Shown in pieces: positions 1 through 11,454 of a stretch of 64,000 nt of DNA. Numbering within the stretch: position 1 is the first letter of the stretch; each line of letters begins with the position of its first letter. Under the pieces are notes generated by a model. That model saw only the letters and a list, made by a program, of their open reading frames with translations. It had not been told where the DNA came from and did not search any database. The DNA is from Bettongia penicillata ogilbyi (Eukaryota > Chordata > Mammalia > Diprotodontia > Potoroidae): the NCBI GenBank assembly GCA_023548195.1, contig JAJHZJ010000220.1:1247279-1311278 (forward strand), in the 5' to 3' direction. The position numbers and the translations under genes are program-made.

Positions 1-1369
1 ATATTAAATATGTTTATATTCCTGTTCATGTAGAAAGGAATCAATAATGGTCACCAACTACCTTCTCATTTCACAATTATATGATGCTGACAAATGAAAA
101 CTGTGAAGAATTAAATGTCTTAGAAAATGGATAAGTGCATGTAATTATCATTAATACTTTATTGGATTATACTTGTCAGTTCTTTTAGTCATATTTTTGT
201 GGATTCACAAAATTGAGAGTTAAAAAGAACCATCACATTAGTTTCTTAAAGCATTCAAAAGTAATTAAATTCTCTAATCATCAGAAAAGGAGAAATATGA
301 GAACAATAGCAATTACTAACAATAGTAACATTAATAACAATTATTTACTGATTTGTGATGAAATATAAATTTTGAGCCTTCATTCACATAGAAATGATTA
401 TAAGCATACACATATTTTATATGTATTATAATATGTATATTTATATGGATTATAACACTACTATAATATGCTAATATATATTTCTATGTACATTATATGT
501 TATGTGTGCATATTTACATATTATTGGAATTTATGTGTGTTTTTTAACATAATTATATGTTATAATTAATATATAAAATTTTAAGTATAATCTTATTGAA
601 CTATAAATCGTGTGATATGAACTGTAGATATTAAGACTAATTATATTTAAGTCACCTCTGACTCTAAAGATTAAGAGTTCAAGTAAGAAAAAAGCCTGTG
701 AAAACTTGACTTCTTTGGTACTTCTTGGAACTTCAAGATTTATTCTCAACTCTTTTCCTTTTAAAAGTCCAAATCTATATTCATTTGGGAACAATGTTGA
801 CATCACATACCCTGAGGGGAAATATGAGATGAACATGCAACTTCTCCAATACATGAATTATTCTTCAAGCCCATACATTTCTTATTTTCAGAAGAAAAAT
901 AATTCATCATATATTCTTTTGAACTCCCAAAGATTTTCCTAGCTTACAGCAATAGTACTGGAGATAGTTTACCATCTGTTGATTTTGGGTCATTTAAAAT
1001 TCATCATGGATGTTTGAAATACTGTGTATACCAAAGTGTTCCATTTGGTCATATGGAATAGCCCTAGAATTATGGTGTCCTATGATTATATCCATTCTTT
1101 CTATAATTCAAGATCATTTGCATTCATATTTAGTAGTTGAAAAGTGAATTTGCTTTAGTATTCTATGTTGATATCCACACTTTCATCCTAGTTCATCATG
1201 AAAATTTCTTAGCTCTCTTTTTTCTGAAAAAAAAAAAAGAAATTAGTGGAGTAAAAAAATAAAAAGAGAAACAAAGGTTTGGATTCTATGATATAATGAA
1301 ATGTATTTTACATCCACTAATCTCTTTGCTGTTTCTAGCAAAAGATACACAACTCCTGACTTCAGTTAT
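1..1369. other. AT-rich intergenic DNA, nothing recognised
   Basis: I see no gene, RNA or clear repeat family here. The stretch is strongly AT-rich, with TATA/ATAT-rich patches around 410-560. The open frames in it are short and low in complexity and look like chance. Ancient repeats decayed past visual recognition may be present. Confidence 0.5.
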
Positions 1370-1379
1370 TTTCACTGAA

Positions 1380-1560
1380 TGTCCTTGAGAAGTAGAATGT
1401 TCTCTCTTCTTATCTCTAAAATTTGGTTTCTTTCAAATCTCAGTTAAAATCTAAAATAAAATCTAAAATAAAATAAAATAAGAAGCCTTTCCTGGTGCCC
1501 CTCCATTGCCATTGTTAATTTTTTTTTTTTGTATCTATATGCTCTAAAATCCAGAAATTC
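1380..1560 (+). mobile_element. Possible L2 (LINE-2) 3'-end fragment
   Basis: The wording resembles the conserved 3' part of mammalian L2: a stretch like 'ctttcaaatctcagttaaaa' followed, after a small AAAAT expansion, by 'agaagcctttcctggtgccc'. It is short and degraded, so the call is tentative. Confidence 0.35.
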
Positions 1561-2124
1561 TTAAAGATGGATATAACTGATAATCTATTTTGCATAAATA
1601 AACAAATAGAGAACTTCAATAAATGAAAATATGTTGTATTATTAATTCTCAAGCTTGACTTTGAATTCACTTTATGTAATAACCTTACATCTGTAATATA
1701 CTTACCTGTAAAATATTATTTCTCTATGCTAAACCACTTTATATCTAGGATCCTTTCTGACTTCAACAATCTATGATGAATGAATTTTGTATATTATATT
1801 TCATTATAGTATTTAAAAAGTACTATTAAGGTTCCTTGACAGTACATGCATTAATGGGGGTAAGATGAAATAAATACAGACAAATAAGTTGAAATTAAAT
1901 TATGTTGTGCCTTAGAGGTTAAGAGTTTAAGATTATGTCTTTTGCATCCCTCACTTTGAAAATGGAACTTTTCTCTCCTCCCTCCCATTTTACCTTGAAA
2001 ATTATGTTTGAAAAGTTGTTTAAATTCTTTGAATTCTCATTTTCTTACCTGTAAAATGAAAGAAGAGGTCAGAGAATATATGTGTGAAGTCCTGTGTGTG
2101 TATGTGAATGTGTGTGTTCAAAAG

Positions 2125-2756
2125 ACACTGCATCCTCTACAAATTTCTTGAATGCAGTCAAAACAGTAATTAAGGGGAAATTCATGCCTCTAAATGCAAA
2201 CAATAAAAGAAAGGGTAGATAGAAATTGCATGAAACTAAAAATAAAAAAATAGAGGAAGAATTAATTAAATATTAACAACTAAATACCAAAGTAGAAACT
2301 TTGAAAATCAAAGGAGAATGAATAAAATTAAAACTAAAGTAGAAATTAAAATTAAAAGCTAGAAGCTGGTTTTATTTTTAAGAGTAAAAATAGATAAATC
2401 ATTGGCTAATTTGATTTAAAAAAAGAAGAAAACCAAATTATCATTATCAAAAGTGAAAATGGTGAATGCATAAACCAAAGAATATGAAATTAAGGCAATT
2501 GCTAGGAACTGTTTTGCCAACTATATATGAATAAAATGAACAATAATAATGACATTAAGGAATAATAAAAAAAATAAATTCACAATTTAACAAAGACATA
2601 ATAGAATACATAAATAACCATGTCTTTAAAAGAGGAATTGAACAAGTCAGAAATAAGCTACTTGAAATTGGAGTGCAGCTAAGAACACCTAATTTATCAA
2701 GCAAATAATACCAAATATTGAAAGTAAAAATCAATTCCAATATTATATAATAATTA
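2125..2756 (+). mobile_element. L1 ORF2 fragment, region before the RT core (part 1, split by HAL1 copy 1)
   Basis: This reads as degraded plus-strand L1 ORF2, starting near 'aatgcagtcaaaacagtaat' and continuing through the lysine- and asparagine-rich part that precedes the reverse transcriptase core. Many stops and frameshifts make it a fossil. The same L1 resumes at 5700, right after the HAL1 insertion, so the two parts were one element. The 'aattccaatattatataata' end on the left and 'gtgaattctaacaaatttct' on the right are neighbouring pieces of L1 ORF2. Confidence 0.72.
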
Positions 2757-2772
2757 GAAAAAAAACAGTTTA
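2757..2772. repeat. Left target-site duplication of HAL1 copy 1
   Basis: The 16 bases gaaaaaaaacagttta lie just before the element. Positions 5685-5699 repeat them with one A fewer. This marks a target-primed LINE insertion into the older L1. Confidence 0.8.
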
Positions 2773-3218
2773 GGGAGGAGCCAAAATGGTGGAGTAGAAA
2801 GACTCACGTATGCTAGCTCCAAATCCACAGTGCAAAAATTTCCTGTAAAATGAACTCCCCACAAATTCTGGATCACTGCAAGGCACACAGATACACAGTG
2901 GAAGAGATTTCTATTTCAGAGAGCACTGGACAGCTGTCCCCAGGGGATCATCGCGCCCCGGAAAGCGGAGCCCACCCCTGAGCTGCCCTGGCCGCATGCC
3001 CTCAGAGGAGCAGATCCGAGCAGGCTTCAGGGAAAGAATCTCCGGCGGCTGCGAAGGTCCCTCCACCCACAGGTACTGCAGGTCAGTGAGAGAGACATCT
3101 GGGCTGGCTGAGAGGGGAGTGGGGTGTCTCCGTGGCTTGGGCCCCTTGGGAGACAGTGGCGGAGGGAGTGGCAGAGGCAGCAGCAGTGGCCCGGAACTCC
3201 CCAAGCAGACAGGAGCTC

Positions 3219-3362
3219 CATTACCGAAGGTCTCTGCATAAAGCCCCTGAGGGAGCTGAGCCTAGGAGATGGCCCTGCCCACACCCGCGTCATTACTGAA
3301 GGTCTCTGCATAAAGCCCCTGATGGAACTGAGCTTGGAAGGTAGCCCTGCCCCCACCCCAGC
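3219..3362 (+). repeat. Tandem 72-bp duplication in the HAL1 copy 1 5' UTR
   Basis: Two adjacent units of about 72 bases both contain 'aaggtctctgcataaagccc' (units at 3219-3290 and 3291-3362). Copies 2 and 3 have one unit at the equivalent place (near 21023 and 26646), so the duplication is private to copy 1 or its source subfamily. It lies in the region where a LINE promoter would be expected. Confidence 0.85.
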
Positions 3363-3518
3363 ACCAGAACTTAAGCTCACATTGAATAGCAGACACGCCT
3401 GCCACAGATAGGCCTGAGACTGGGAAGCAGCATTTGAATCTCACACCCCAAGCATTAGCTGGGCAGATCTAGGCAGGGGTGGAGAGGAATCTCAGAAGTC
3501 AAGTAACTGGCTGGGAAA

Positions 3519-4661
3519 ATGACCAGAATAAGGAAGGAAAATAAGACCATAGAGAGCTACTTTCTTGGGGAAGAGATGTTCCTTCCTCGTTTCATTTCTG
3601 ATGACAGAGTACAAGGGTTGCCCTCAGGGAAAGACATGGAGGTCGGTGCCTCTCTATCCCAGACATCCAAAGTGGATGTCCAGTGGGCTCAGGCCATGGA
3701 AGAGCTCAAAAAGGATTTTGAAAATCAAGTTAGACAGGTGGAGGAAAAACTGAGAAGAGAAATGAGAGAGATGCAAGAAAAGCATGAAAAATGGGTCAAT
3801 ACCTTGGTAAAGGAGACCCAAAAAAATGCTAAAGAAAATAACACCTTTAAAAACAGGCTCACTCAATTGACAAAAGAGGTTCAAAAACACAATAAGGAGA
3901 AGAATGTTTTCAAAAGCAGAATTAGCCAAATGGAAAAAGAGATTCAAAAGCTCACTGAAGAAAATAGTTCTCTCAAGATTAGAATGGAACAGAGGGAGTC
4001 TAATGACTTTCTGAGAAACCAAGAAATCACAAAACAAAAGCAAAAGAAGGAAAAAATGGAAAAGGATGTGAAATATCTCATTGGAAAAATAAGTGACCTG
4101 GAAAATAGATCCATGAGAGACAATTTGAAAATTATGGGACTACCTGAAAGCCATGATCAAAAAAGAGCCTAGACATCATCTTTCATGAAATTATCAAGGA
4201 AAATTGCCCTGATATTCTAGAACTAGAGGGCAAAATAAGTATTGAAGGAATCCACTGATCACCGCCTGAAAGAGATCCAAAAAGAGAAACTCCTGGGAAC
4301 ATTGTGGCCAAATTCCAGAATTTCCAGGTCAAGGAGAAAATATTGCAAGCAGCTAGAAAGAAACAATTCTGGTATTGTTGAAATAAAATCAGGATAACAC
4401 AAGATCTAGCAGCTTTTACATTAAGGGATCGAAGAGCATGGAATAGGATATTCCAGAAATCAAAGGAACGAGGACTCAAACCAAGAATCACCTACCCAGC
4501 AAAACTGAATATAATACTTCAGGAGAAAATATGGTCTTTCAGTGAAACATAGGACTTTTAAGCATTCTTGATGAAAAAACCAGATCTGAAAAGAAAATTT
4601 GACTTTCAAACACAAGAATGAGAGGAAGCATGAAAAAGTAGACAGCAAAGGGAAGTCATAA
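3519..4661 (+). pseudogene. HAL1 ORF1 (L1 ORF1p-like RNA-binding protein), broken, copy 1
   Basis: L1 ORF1p is a trimeric RNA-binding chaperone that packages LINE RNA in the cytoplasm. Here the ATG at 3519 opens 217 codons (to 4172). They cover a short N-terminal region, a long heptad-rich coiled coil rich in K, E, Q and N, and the first part of the RRM-like domain with the motif NLKIMGLPE. The frame is then lost in a run of A at about 4159-4165, which has one base fewer than in copy 3. Degraded sequence of the C-terminal domain follows, including the 'ITYPAKL' equivalent near 4488-4508, to a stop at 4659-4661. The start matches the ATGs at the same place in copies 2 and 3. I infer that it is not functional. 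Confidence 0.82.
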
Positions 4662-4750
4662 GGGACTTATCAAAGGTGAACTGCTTACATTCCTACATGG
4701 AAAGACAATATTTGTAACTCTTAAAACGTTTCAGTATCTGGGTAGTTGGT

Positions 4751-4855
4751 GGGACCACACACAGACATACACACCCACACATGCACGCACACACACACAC
4801 CTACATGTGTGCACACACACACATACACACATGCATGCACGCACAGAGACAGAGA
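4751..4855 (+). repeat. CA-rich microsatellite in the HAL1 3' UTR, copy 1
   Basis: This is an imperfect (CA)n with GCATGC and TGTGTG interruptions. It lies about 90 bases after the ORF1 stop. The same site carries CA tracts in copies 2 and 3, so it is a feature inherited with the element rather than a chance expansion. Confidence 0.85.
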
Positions 4856-5699
4856 GCACAGAGTGAACTGAATAGGATGGGACCATATCTTCAAAGAAAT
4901 TAAGGTAAATGGTGAGAGAGAAATGTAGTGGGAGGAGAGAGGGTGAAATGGAATGGGGTAAATTATATCTCATTCAAGAGGCAAGCAGGTGACTTTTTAG
5001 TGGAGGGAGAAAGAGGGGAGCTGAGAAAAAAACAAGAAGTTTACCCTCATCACATTTGACTAAAGGAAGGAATAAAATGCACACTCATTTTGGTATGAAA
5101 ACCTATCTTACAATACAGGAAAGCGGGGGAGAAGGAGATAAGCAAGGGGGGAGGGATGATGGTAGGGAGGAGGGAGCAATTTGAAGTCAACACTCTTGGG
5201 GAGGGACAGGATAAAAAGACAGAAGAGAAACAATGGGGGGGCAGGATAGGATGGAGGGAAATACAGTTAGTCTTACACAACAGGAAAATTATCGAAGTCA
5301 TTTGCAAATCTACACAGTTAGGGCCTATATTGAATTGCCTGCCTTCCCAAAGGGAATGGGAGGGGAGGGAGGGATGGGGAGAATTTGGAAGTCAAAGTTT
5401 TAGGAGCAACTGGTTAGTATTGTTGTTGCTACTAGGAAATAAGAAATACAGTTAATGGGGAATAGAAAGTCATCTGGCCCTACAGGACAAAAGAGAAGAT
5501 GGGAACAAGAGAAGGGAGGGTTGATAGAAGGGAGAGCAGATTCGTTAAAGGGAAAATTAGAATGCTTGGTGTATTGGTGTAGGGGGAGGGAATAAATGGG
5601 GAGAAAATTTGGGACCCAAAATTTTGTGAAAATGAATGTAAAAAGTTAAATTAATAAATAAATTTTAAAAAATAATAAGTGATAGAAAAAAACAGTTTA

Positions 5700-6400
5700 A
5701 AAGTGAATTCTAACAAATTTCTTCTTTAATATATGCATTGTTTTGATATCTAAACAAAGGAGAGCAAAAACAGAGAAAACTCCAATTTTTCTAATTAATA
5801 CTAAAGAAAGCATTTTCAATGATATATCATAAAGATTATGAACTATGATCCAGATGAATTTATAACAGGATTGAAGGCCTGGTAGAATATTTAAATTATA
5901 TCTGCACGTGTATGTATGTAAACATTAATGAACATACAAAATGACCGTATCAATGACCATATGACCAGGAAGGACCATATATAATTACCATATGAAATGA
6001 CCATATTAATAGATGCAGAACATTTTTTAACAAAATACAATATCCATTCCTATTAAAAATGCTAGAATGCATAAGAAAAATGGAGCTTGTTTTATGTTGA
6101 TATGTAGAATATATCCAAAAGCAAGAACCAATATATTTTGTAATGGAGATACACTAGAAGTCTTGCAAATAAGATCAGACATAAAGCAAAATTTTCCATT
6201 ATTATTGTCACTATTACAAAATATTGTACTAAAAATGCTAGTTACATTAATAATATAAGATACAATATTGAAAGAATAAACATAGGCAATAGAGAAGCAA
6301 AACTAGCACTACCATTTTAGATATCAATTTGGAAAGTCATGAAATGATGTACATCCTTTGACTCAGAAATAACTCTATCCAGATTACCCAAGGGTTATCG
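5700..6400 (+). mobile_element. L1 ORF2 fragment, RT region, with an internal deletion (part 2)
   Basis: This continues the L1 interrupted at 2756. It covers the RT domain, including the equivalent of 'atagatgcagaa...aaaatacaa' and the stretch leading up to the FADD catalytic motif. Similarity breaks at about 6315 just at that motif and resumes as sequence near the ORF2 C-terminus ('ggatatcaatttggaaag'-like, then 'cctttgactcag'). The catalytic motif and everything between are therefore missing. Stops are frequent. An unrelated (CA)n microsatellite lies further on at 6809-6842. Confidence 0.65.
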
Positions 6401-6811
6401 AAGAGGAGGAGGAAGTGTGGAACTGGAAATGAAAATATATATTTTTTACAGACCTAACTGATATTATTTTAACAATAGAAATGACATCAAAGAAGAGATA
6501 TAGACATCTACCGCTGTGATTTAAGGGCTATGAGGATTTTCCATCTTGTTTACAGGGAAAGCTATCCTATGTGTTTGCTTGCATGTATTTTTTCATAGCA
6601 ACTGCTTTCTTACTTTTATATGTATCCCTAATACTTACCGCAATTAGCTCATTATTACCTATTTCTTGGACATGCATTGCAGATGTTCAATGAAGTGACT
6701 GAATAGAGTGTAAGAAATACTGATAGGAATGGATCTCAAATAGGAAATTGTGGAGCATTTTTATTGACCCCAGTCTACTTAATACAGACACAAATATCTC
6801 ACCTTTACTCA

Positions 6812-6842
<31 letters not shown>

Positions 6843-9777
6843 TCATTCTTCTAGTTATTTTGGGTGTCTAAAAATATTTGTTGTAGGCTTAAGTATCCTT
6901 GTAGGGTATAATTATTGCTGGACCGGAAAAAAATTCATTAAATAAAAGATGATTAGGTGAAAAAAAAAACAAAAGAAAAACAAAAGTAACCAATACTGTG
7001 GGACTACCAATGGATTGGCTTGAATTGTAACTGATAAAGTATTAAAAAATCTAAAGGAAGGACGCTAGTATGATAGGTAGCTTCACCATTCAGTATTTGC
7101 ATTAAGAAATAGGTAACAATTATTTTGCAGGAAAAGACAAGAATAAATTTTATATTCTTTATTAGAATATCCACAATATACAGAGTATGAGTTAGGATAA
7201 TGACAAGTTATAAAATCATTAAATGAAAGTTTAACTGGAATATTGGTGATAGGTAGCAACGTAGTACCAACAGCACCATCTCATTTAAAAGGAAATAAAG
7301 TAGGGGAAGAGAATAAAACTATATTGTAATGGGTATGGCAAATCCTAGATTTGGAAGCTGTTGTTATAAATTTAGGTTGGTTCCTTACCTGTAGTTTATA
7401 ATCTTGAACTATGTAGATACATTCAGTGAAAAACAAAATAAAAACCTAATGCTATTCTCACATTATTTTCAGCTTATGGTTTGAGTCTTTCCATAAGAAT
7501 ATATGCCATTTTAGATCCCAAGACTAATAGACAACAAAAAGAACATGGATGATCCTTAGCAAAGACTCTCAAAGCTGTTTGTCAGACTGGAAAATACAAC
7601 CAACATAGCAGTATTAATGGGATGGGGATTGAATATTGAAGAGCAATTTAATAATTGTATTTCATTGCATGGAACACCACTACATATAAACAGGGAATCA
7701 GATGTTCTCTGTCTCCAGTAAATAAAGATAAAAAAATAGGCCTAAACTGAAACACTGGAAATTTAAGTTGGATATAAGTAATAATGGGTTATTTAGGAAT
7801 AAAGATAAAAGTATAATTTCATTTATATAGAGACCTACCAGATGTGGAAACTTTTGCTACCCAGGAAGGTAAGCAATTTTCTGTATAGCCTATAGTCTGT
7901 TATAGAGTAGTAGGAAATATCTAATTTAACATATAGCTCATATTTAGATATTGCTTCAAGGATTACACAGTATTTTGTGTATTTTTAAATTTTACTCATT
8001 ATAGCTCATTAGCAAACATGAACAAGTAACACTCAGTATTTCAGAAGAAAAGTTACAGAAAAAAAAATTAAGAAAAGTCTTCTATAAAGAATTTGTACTG
8101 AAAATTCAAAGGGATTAAACATATTGGAGCAATGCAGAAGAATGATGTTAGTACTGGTGTCTAAAGTGTTACCAAAAACAGTGTTACAGGTGAGAAAGGG
8201 AGGAAAATGGCAAGAAAAGCTAGAAGTTAGATTTCTACATAGGATATTCATGGAGAGAACAACTGAGAATAGACAACAGCTGGAAGGTACAATGTGCATT
8301 AGAGAATTTGGCAAGACATTGAAAATAAAAAATTAAACATGCACCTGGGCAAATAGCACTGACTGCAATAATAAAAGTCATGAAAATTCACAGAAAAAAG
8401 ACATTAAATCTATTGTAGATTAACCCACTCAAGAACCCCATAGGGACAGAACTTGATGCAGTGATTAGACAAAATGTACAGGCATGTTGCCATGATAGTT
8501 TGGCTTATGAGTTAATCACACAAATGACAGCGAGTTGAGAATCTTCGTTTCTGCATATATGGAAGTTTTTATCAAATACTTGTAATTTTCCACCATCTGC
8601 TTCCCTAGTGTTGAAGAGAGCATGAATTCTGAAACCAGTGTTGCCTTTGGCTGCTATCTCTCTTAATGTGGTGAGGATATCAAGTGTTTCCTTACTAAGG
8701 TCTATTAGGGCTTCTCCATTTTGGAAAGTGCTATATATCTATTAAACTTTGGGGGGAAATTCTGGTAATAAAGATCAATAAACTTGAATTTATAAATTGC
8801 TTGCTAAATTCAGACTGAAATTTGTAATTGTACACAATATATTTTTACCTGTCTGCCTTCTCTCTGTTTTGATATTGATTTTGACATTATCACTAAATGG
8901 TTGAGAGCTTAACTCTTAAAACTGATTATAATTTGAATTCCACCTCAGAAACTAGACATATCCTCTCTATTAAGATATAATAAGCTTCATTTTCTGTACA
9001 GCTCTTGTCAGCAATGGTGGTGTTAAATAATCTATTCTTGAAAAAATAAGCATGAGCCCTCCACAAAAATAGTCTACATAGACTTGATGTCTGTTAATTC
9101 TTGAACCTGAATGATGTTTTCTCACATGCCTTGGGCCACCTTAAACTTTGTTACCTTTAAATTGAAGTCACTGATATAAAAGGATATAGTGACTTTGTTT
9201 GGAGGTCATATCAAGGTGTTCCTAAGATTTCTTCACCTCATCATCCTCTAGAACACATGCTGACATATGGATTTTGCAAATAATGATTCAAGGTAAAATG
9301 CTCAAGTATCCTAGAAAATACAATTTTTAATATATTTGAATACATAATAAAACCAACTCTATCAACACTTCTCCAAATGTTGAATCACCTTTGAGTCATT
9401 TTTCCTCATATTTATAATTTATTTCTGCTTTTCTTGTTTCATTTATTTTGAGAATGCAAATATTGACAAGATTTATTTCTTCTAATTATGGCAATTCCTT
9501 TGTCGTTGGACAGAGAATTTATATTTTAAGAAGAGCTTATTGTTTTAGCTGATTGCAAAGTTATGTTATTCATAGCACTTTCTGTTATTTTATTTATTTA
9601 TTAATATTCCATCTAGGCAAGATAAACTGAATGCTTACAATCATAATCAAGGGTAGTGAGGACTGAATTTAAATACTGGGAGGGAACAGAAAGCTGGATT
9701 GAAGAAACATAGAACCTTCAAAACAGATGACAAATATTGTTGTGAGTCTGGATGAGGACAAGATCTTGGTTTTCCTT
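6401..9777. other. Mostly unassigned intergenic DNA
   Basis: I see no gene. A pure (CA)n microsatellite is at about 6809-6842. Positions 7620-7690 faintly resemble a decayed L1 3' end ('ttcattgcatggaacacc'), but I do not insist on it. The open frame on the plus strand at 8124-8336 has no recognisable domain and looks like chance. Confidence 0.45.
6809..6842. repeat. (CA)n microsatellite
   Basis: A nearly pure run of AC/CA dinucleotides with one 'catac' interruption near its left end. It is probably length-polymorphic. Confidence 0.95.
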
Positions 9778-9966
9778 TAGGGGTGAAGAACCTGCCTTGA
9801 AGTCACATGTGGGCCTCTAGGTCCTGAAGTGTGCACTTTGATTGAATTCAAACTTTGCAGAACAAATCCCCTTCATAAAAGTATTTGTCCTGTAAAAGTT
9901 GGACTCAGTCAAAAGGTTGCACCCAAGGCCACATATGACTTCCAGGCTGTAGGTTCCCCACCCATG
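9778..9966. mobile_element. Palindromic hAT-type MITE
   Basis: This 189-bp element has imperfect terminal inverted repeats: taggggtgaagaac at the left end and gttccccacccatg at the right. The inner arms also pair imperfectly (a stretch with 'cacatgtgggcc' against one with 'ggccacatatga'). The arrangement and wording match short non-autonomous hAT (OposCharlie/MER-like) elements known from marsupials. There is no coding sequence. I could not identify an 8-bp target duplication, so the element is old or my ends are off by a few bases. Confidence 0.65.
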
Positions 9967-10289
9967 TCAGATCTAGATGAATAATTGTTCTTTTGTTCTT
10001 TAAATAACAAGACCTTATTTATTTGGAGTATAAAGAAGCCTCATCTCCAAATGCCTTTTAAAAAGATATAATCTCATTACATATAAAAATAAAAGGAATT
10101 TCTCATAAAATTTTTGTCAATCATCATAACTCTTAGACAGTTGGGAAAAATAAACATTATACATGAAATTAAAATCTCGTTTTGTTTTTTATACCTTTTG
10201 CTACTGGCTGTTAATCAGAAGCAATTTTGTATAATTGGAGTGAATGAAAATACTTTCTTCAGACCCTTAAATTCTTTCAAAGGATAATA
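9967..10289. other. Unassigned intergenic DNA
   Basis: AT-rich sequence between a hAT MITE and a SINE. Nothing recognised. Confidence 0.4.
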
Positions 10290-10294
10290 TTACT

Positions 10295-10530
10295 TTGACA
10301 CAATTTTGAAAGAGGACAGTGTAGTGGGAAAAAATGCTGGACACTGAGTCAGGAGATACCAGAGTTTGAATGCTTCCTCAGACAAAGACTGATTATGTGA
10401 CTGCTTAATATCTTTGTACATCACTTTTCTCATTTCTAAAGTGGTTGATTTATAGGTATAATACTTTTTCCACAGCACAGTTGGAATAATCAAAAGAGAT
10501 AACATGTGATTTGGACATATAACTGCTACG
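10295..10530 (+). mobile_element. CORE-SINE / MIR-like SINE
   Basis: The sequence follows the usual order of a MIR/Mar1-type SINE: 'tagtgggaaaaaatgctgg', then 'ctgagtcaggag', a middle section like 'tttgaatgcttcctc', then 'tttctcatttctaaagtgg' near the 3' part. It is degraded but recognisable by order of parts. Confidence 0.65.
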
Positions 10531-11454
10531 CTCACTCTTTTACCTCATACTTTAAATAGGAGAATGTGACTACAGGATAAAGCTAATGCTCTCCTTAGAA
10601 TTGTAGGGGTAACCTTGAAGAACTGGAGAGTTTCTCTGTTCTTATTTTTTATAATCATTTACCTAGATTGTCATCTCTAGATTGTTAAACTAATGTTACT
10701 CCAATACCATCTAATCAATAATTAGTACCCCAATATATTTTTGATCTACAAATTTTTCCTTGATATTAATTATTCAACTGAAATATCTTACCTTTTCCAA
10801 AGGGATATTTACTGAAAAAATTAAATGTGGTTGAGAGTACAGAAAGCCTTGCACGCTAGAAGTCCACTCATTTCTACCATCTCCATTTTTGGGGGAGAGT
10901 CACACACAATTAAAATGGTGATTTTTGTCTTTCCCCGCACCAAGTAAATTTAGCATGTGGTGGTAGCCAATGTGCAAGTTGCATCAGTGCTATGAGAACA
11001 AAGTATTTTGCCTACAAGTTGATCAATTTATGGGTTAGTTCAAGTAAGTCTGGCCTCAAGGCTGGCTTTTCAAAGGTCTTGCCTGTTGAAGCTAATGATA
11101 GACTTTAGTGCGAACTCAGCCAATAAACTTCTGGCAATCTTTCAAACATTTTTCCCAGTTCTTCAAAACTTTCTATGGTCACAAGGTCACAATATTGTTT
11201 ATCTCCAGTACCAATTCACCCAAGATTGCAGAAGAACATAAACAAAAATAACAGAAAAAAATGTATATATGCTTATGTAGATATGATGACCAAGGTAGGG
11301 AGATAATAGTCCACTGCTACCACTAACAAAAGTCCTATCATAAACTGGAAGTGCAAAATATCATTTCCTTCTCACTTACAAGCATTCAGGGAAAGTTCTT
11401 CTATTAGCTTGAGTCCTTCATATCCACATTCAATTCTAGCTCAACAATTATACA
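10531..11454. other. Unassigned intergenic DNA
   Basis: No gene or clear repeat. Slightly less AT-rich patches occur at 10900-11200 but carry no visible coding structure. Confidence 0.4.

Larger units (their letters stand above)
2773..5684 (+). mobile_element. Full-length HAL1-type LINE, copy 1 (ORF1 only)
   Basis: The element begins with the L1-like 5' signature gggaggagccaaaatggtgg and ends in an A/T-rich tail near 5684. It has a GC-rich 5' UTR of about 746 bases, one ORF1 and a long purine-rich 3' UTR. There is no ORF2: the CA-rich start of the 3' UTR follows directly after ORF1. Copies 2 and 3 in this window share the whole organisation. Known family context: HAL1 elements are ORF1-bearing relatives of L1 that depend on L1 enzymes. 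A 15-16 bp TSD flanks it (2757-2772 and 5685-5699). It sits inside an older L1 ORF2 in the same orientation. Confidence 0.85.

Noticed and set aside
2911..3444. Overlapping open frames on both strands in a GC-rich patch, looking like an exon
   Set aside because: This is the 5' UTR of HAL1 copy 1. The frames are proline/serine-rich, overlap in every direction and are not shared between copies.
3654..4043. 129-codon minus-strand frame
   Set aside because: It is the mirror of the HAL1 ORF1 coiled coil; the K/E-rich sense strand gives F/L-rich antisense frames. The same shadow appears at 21580-21762 and 27155-27391.
5050..5455. Frames in the HAL1 3' UTR on both strands
   Set aside because: They arise from the purine-rich 3' UTR and recur in the same place in all copies with broken frames. 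No domain.
8033..8336. Two overlapping frames of 93 and 70 codons
   Set aside because: No recognisable domain, no splice or promoter context and ordinary AT-rich composition.
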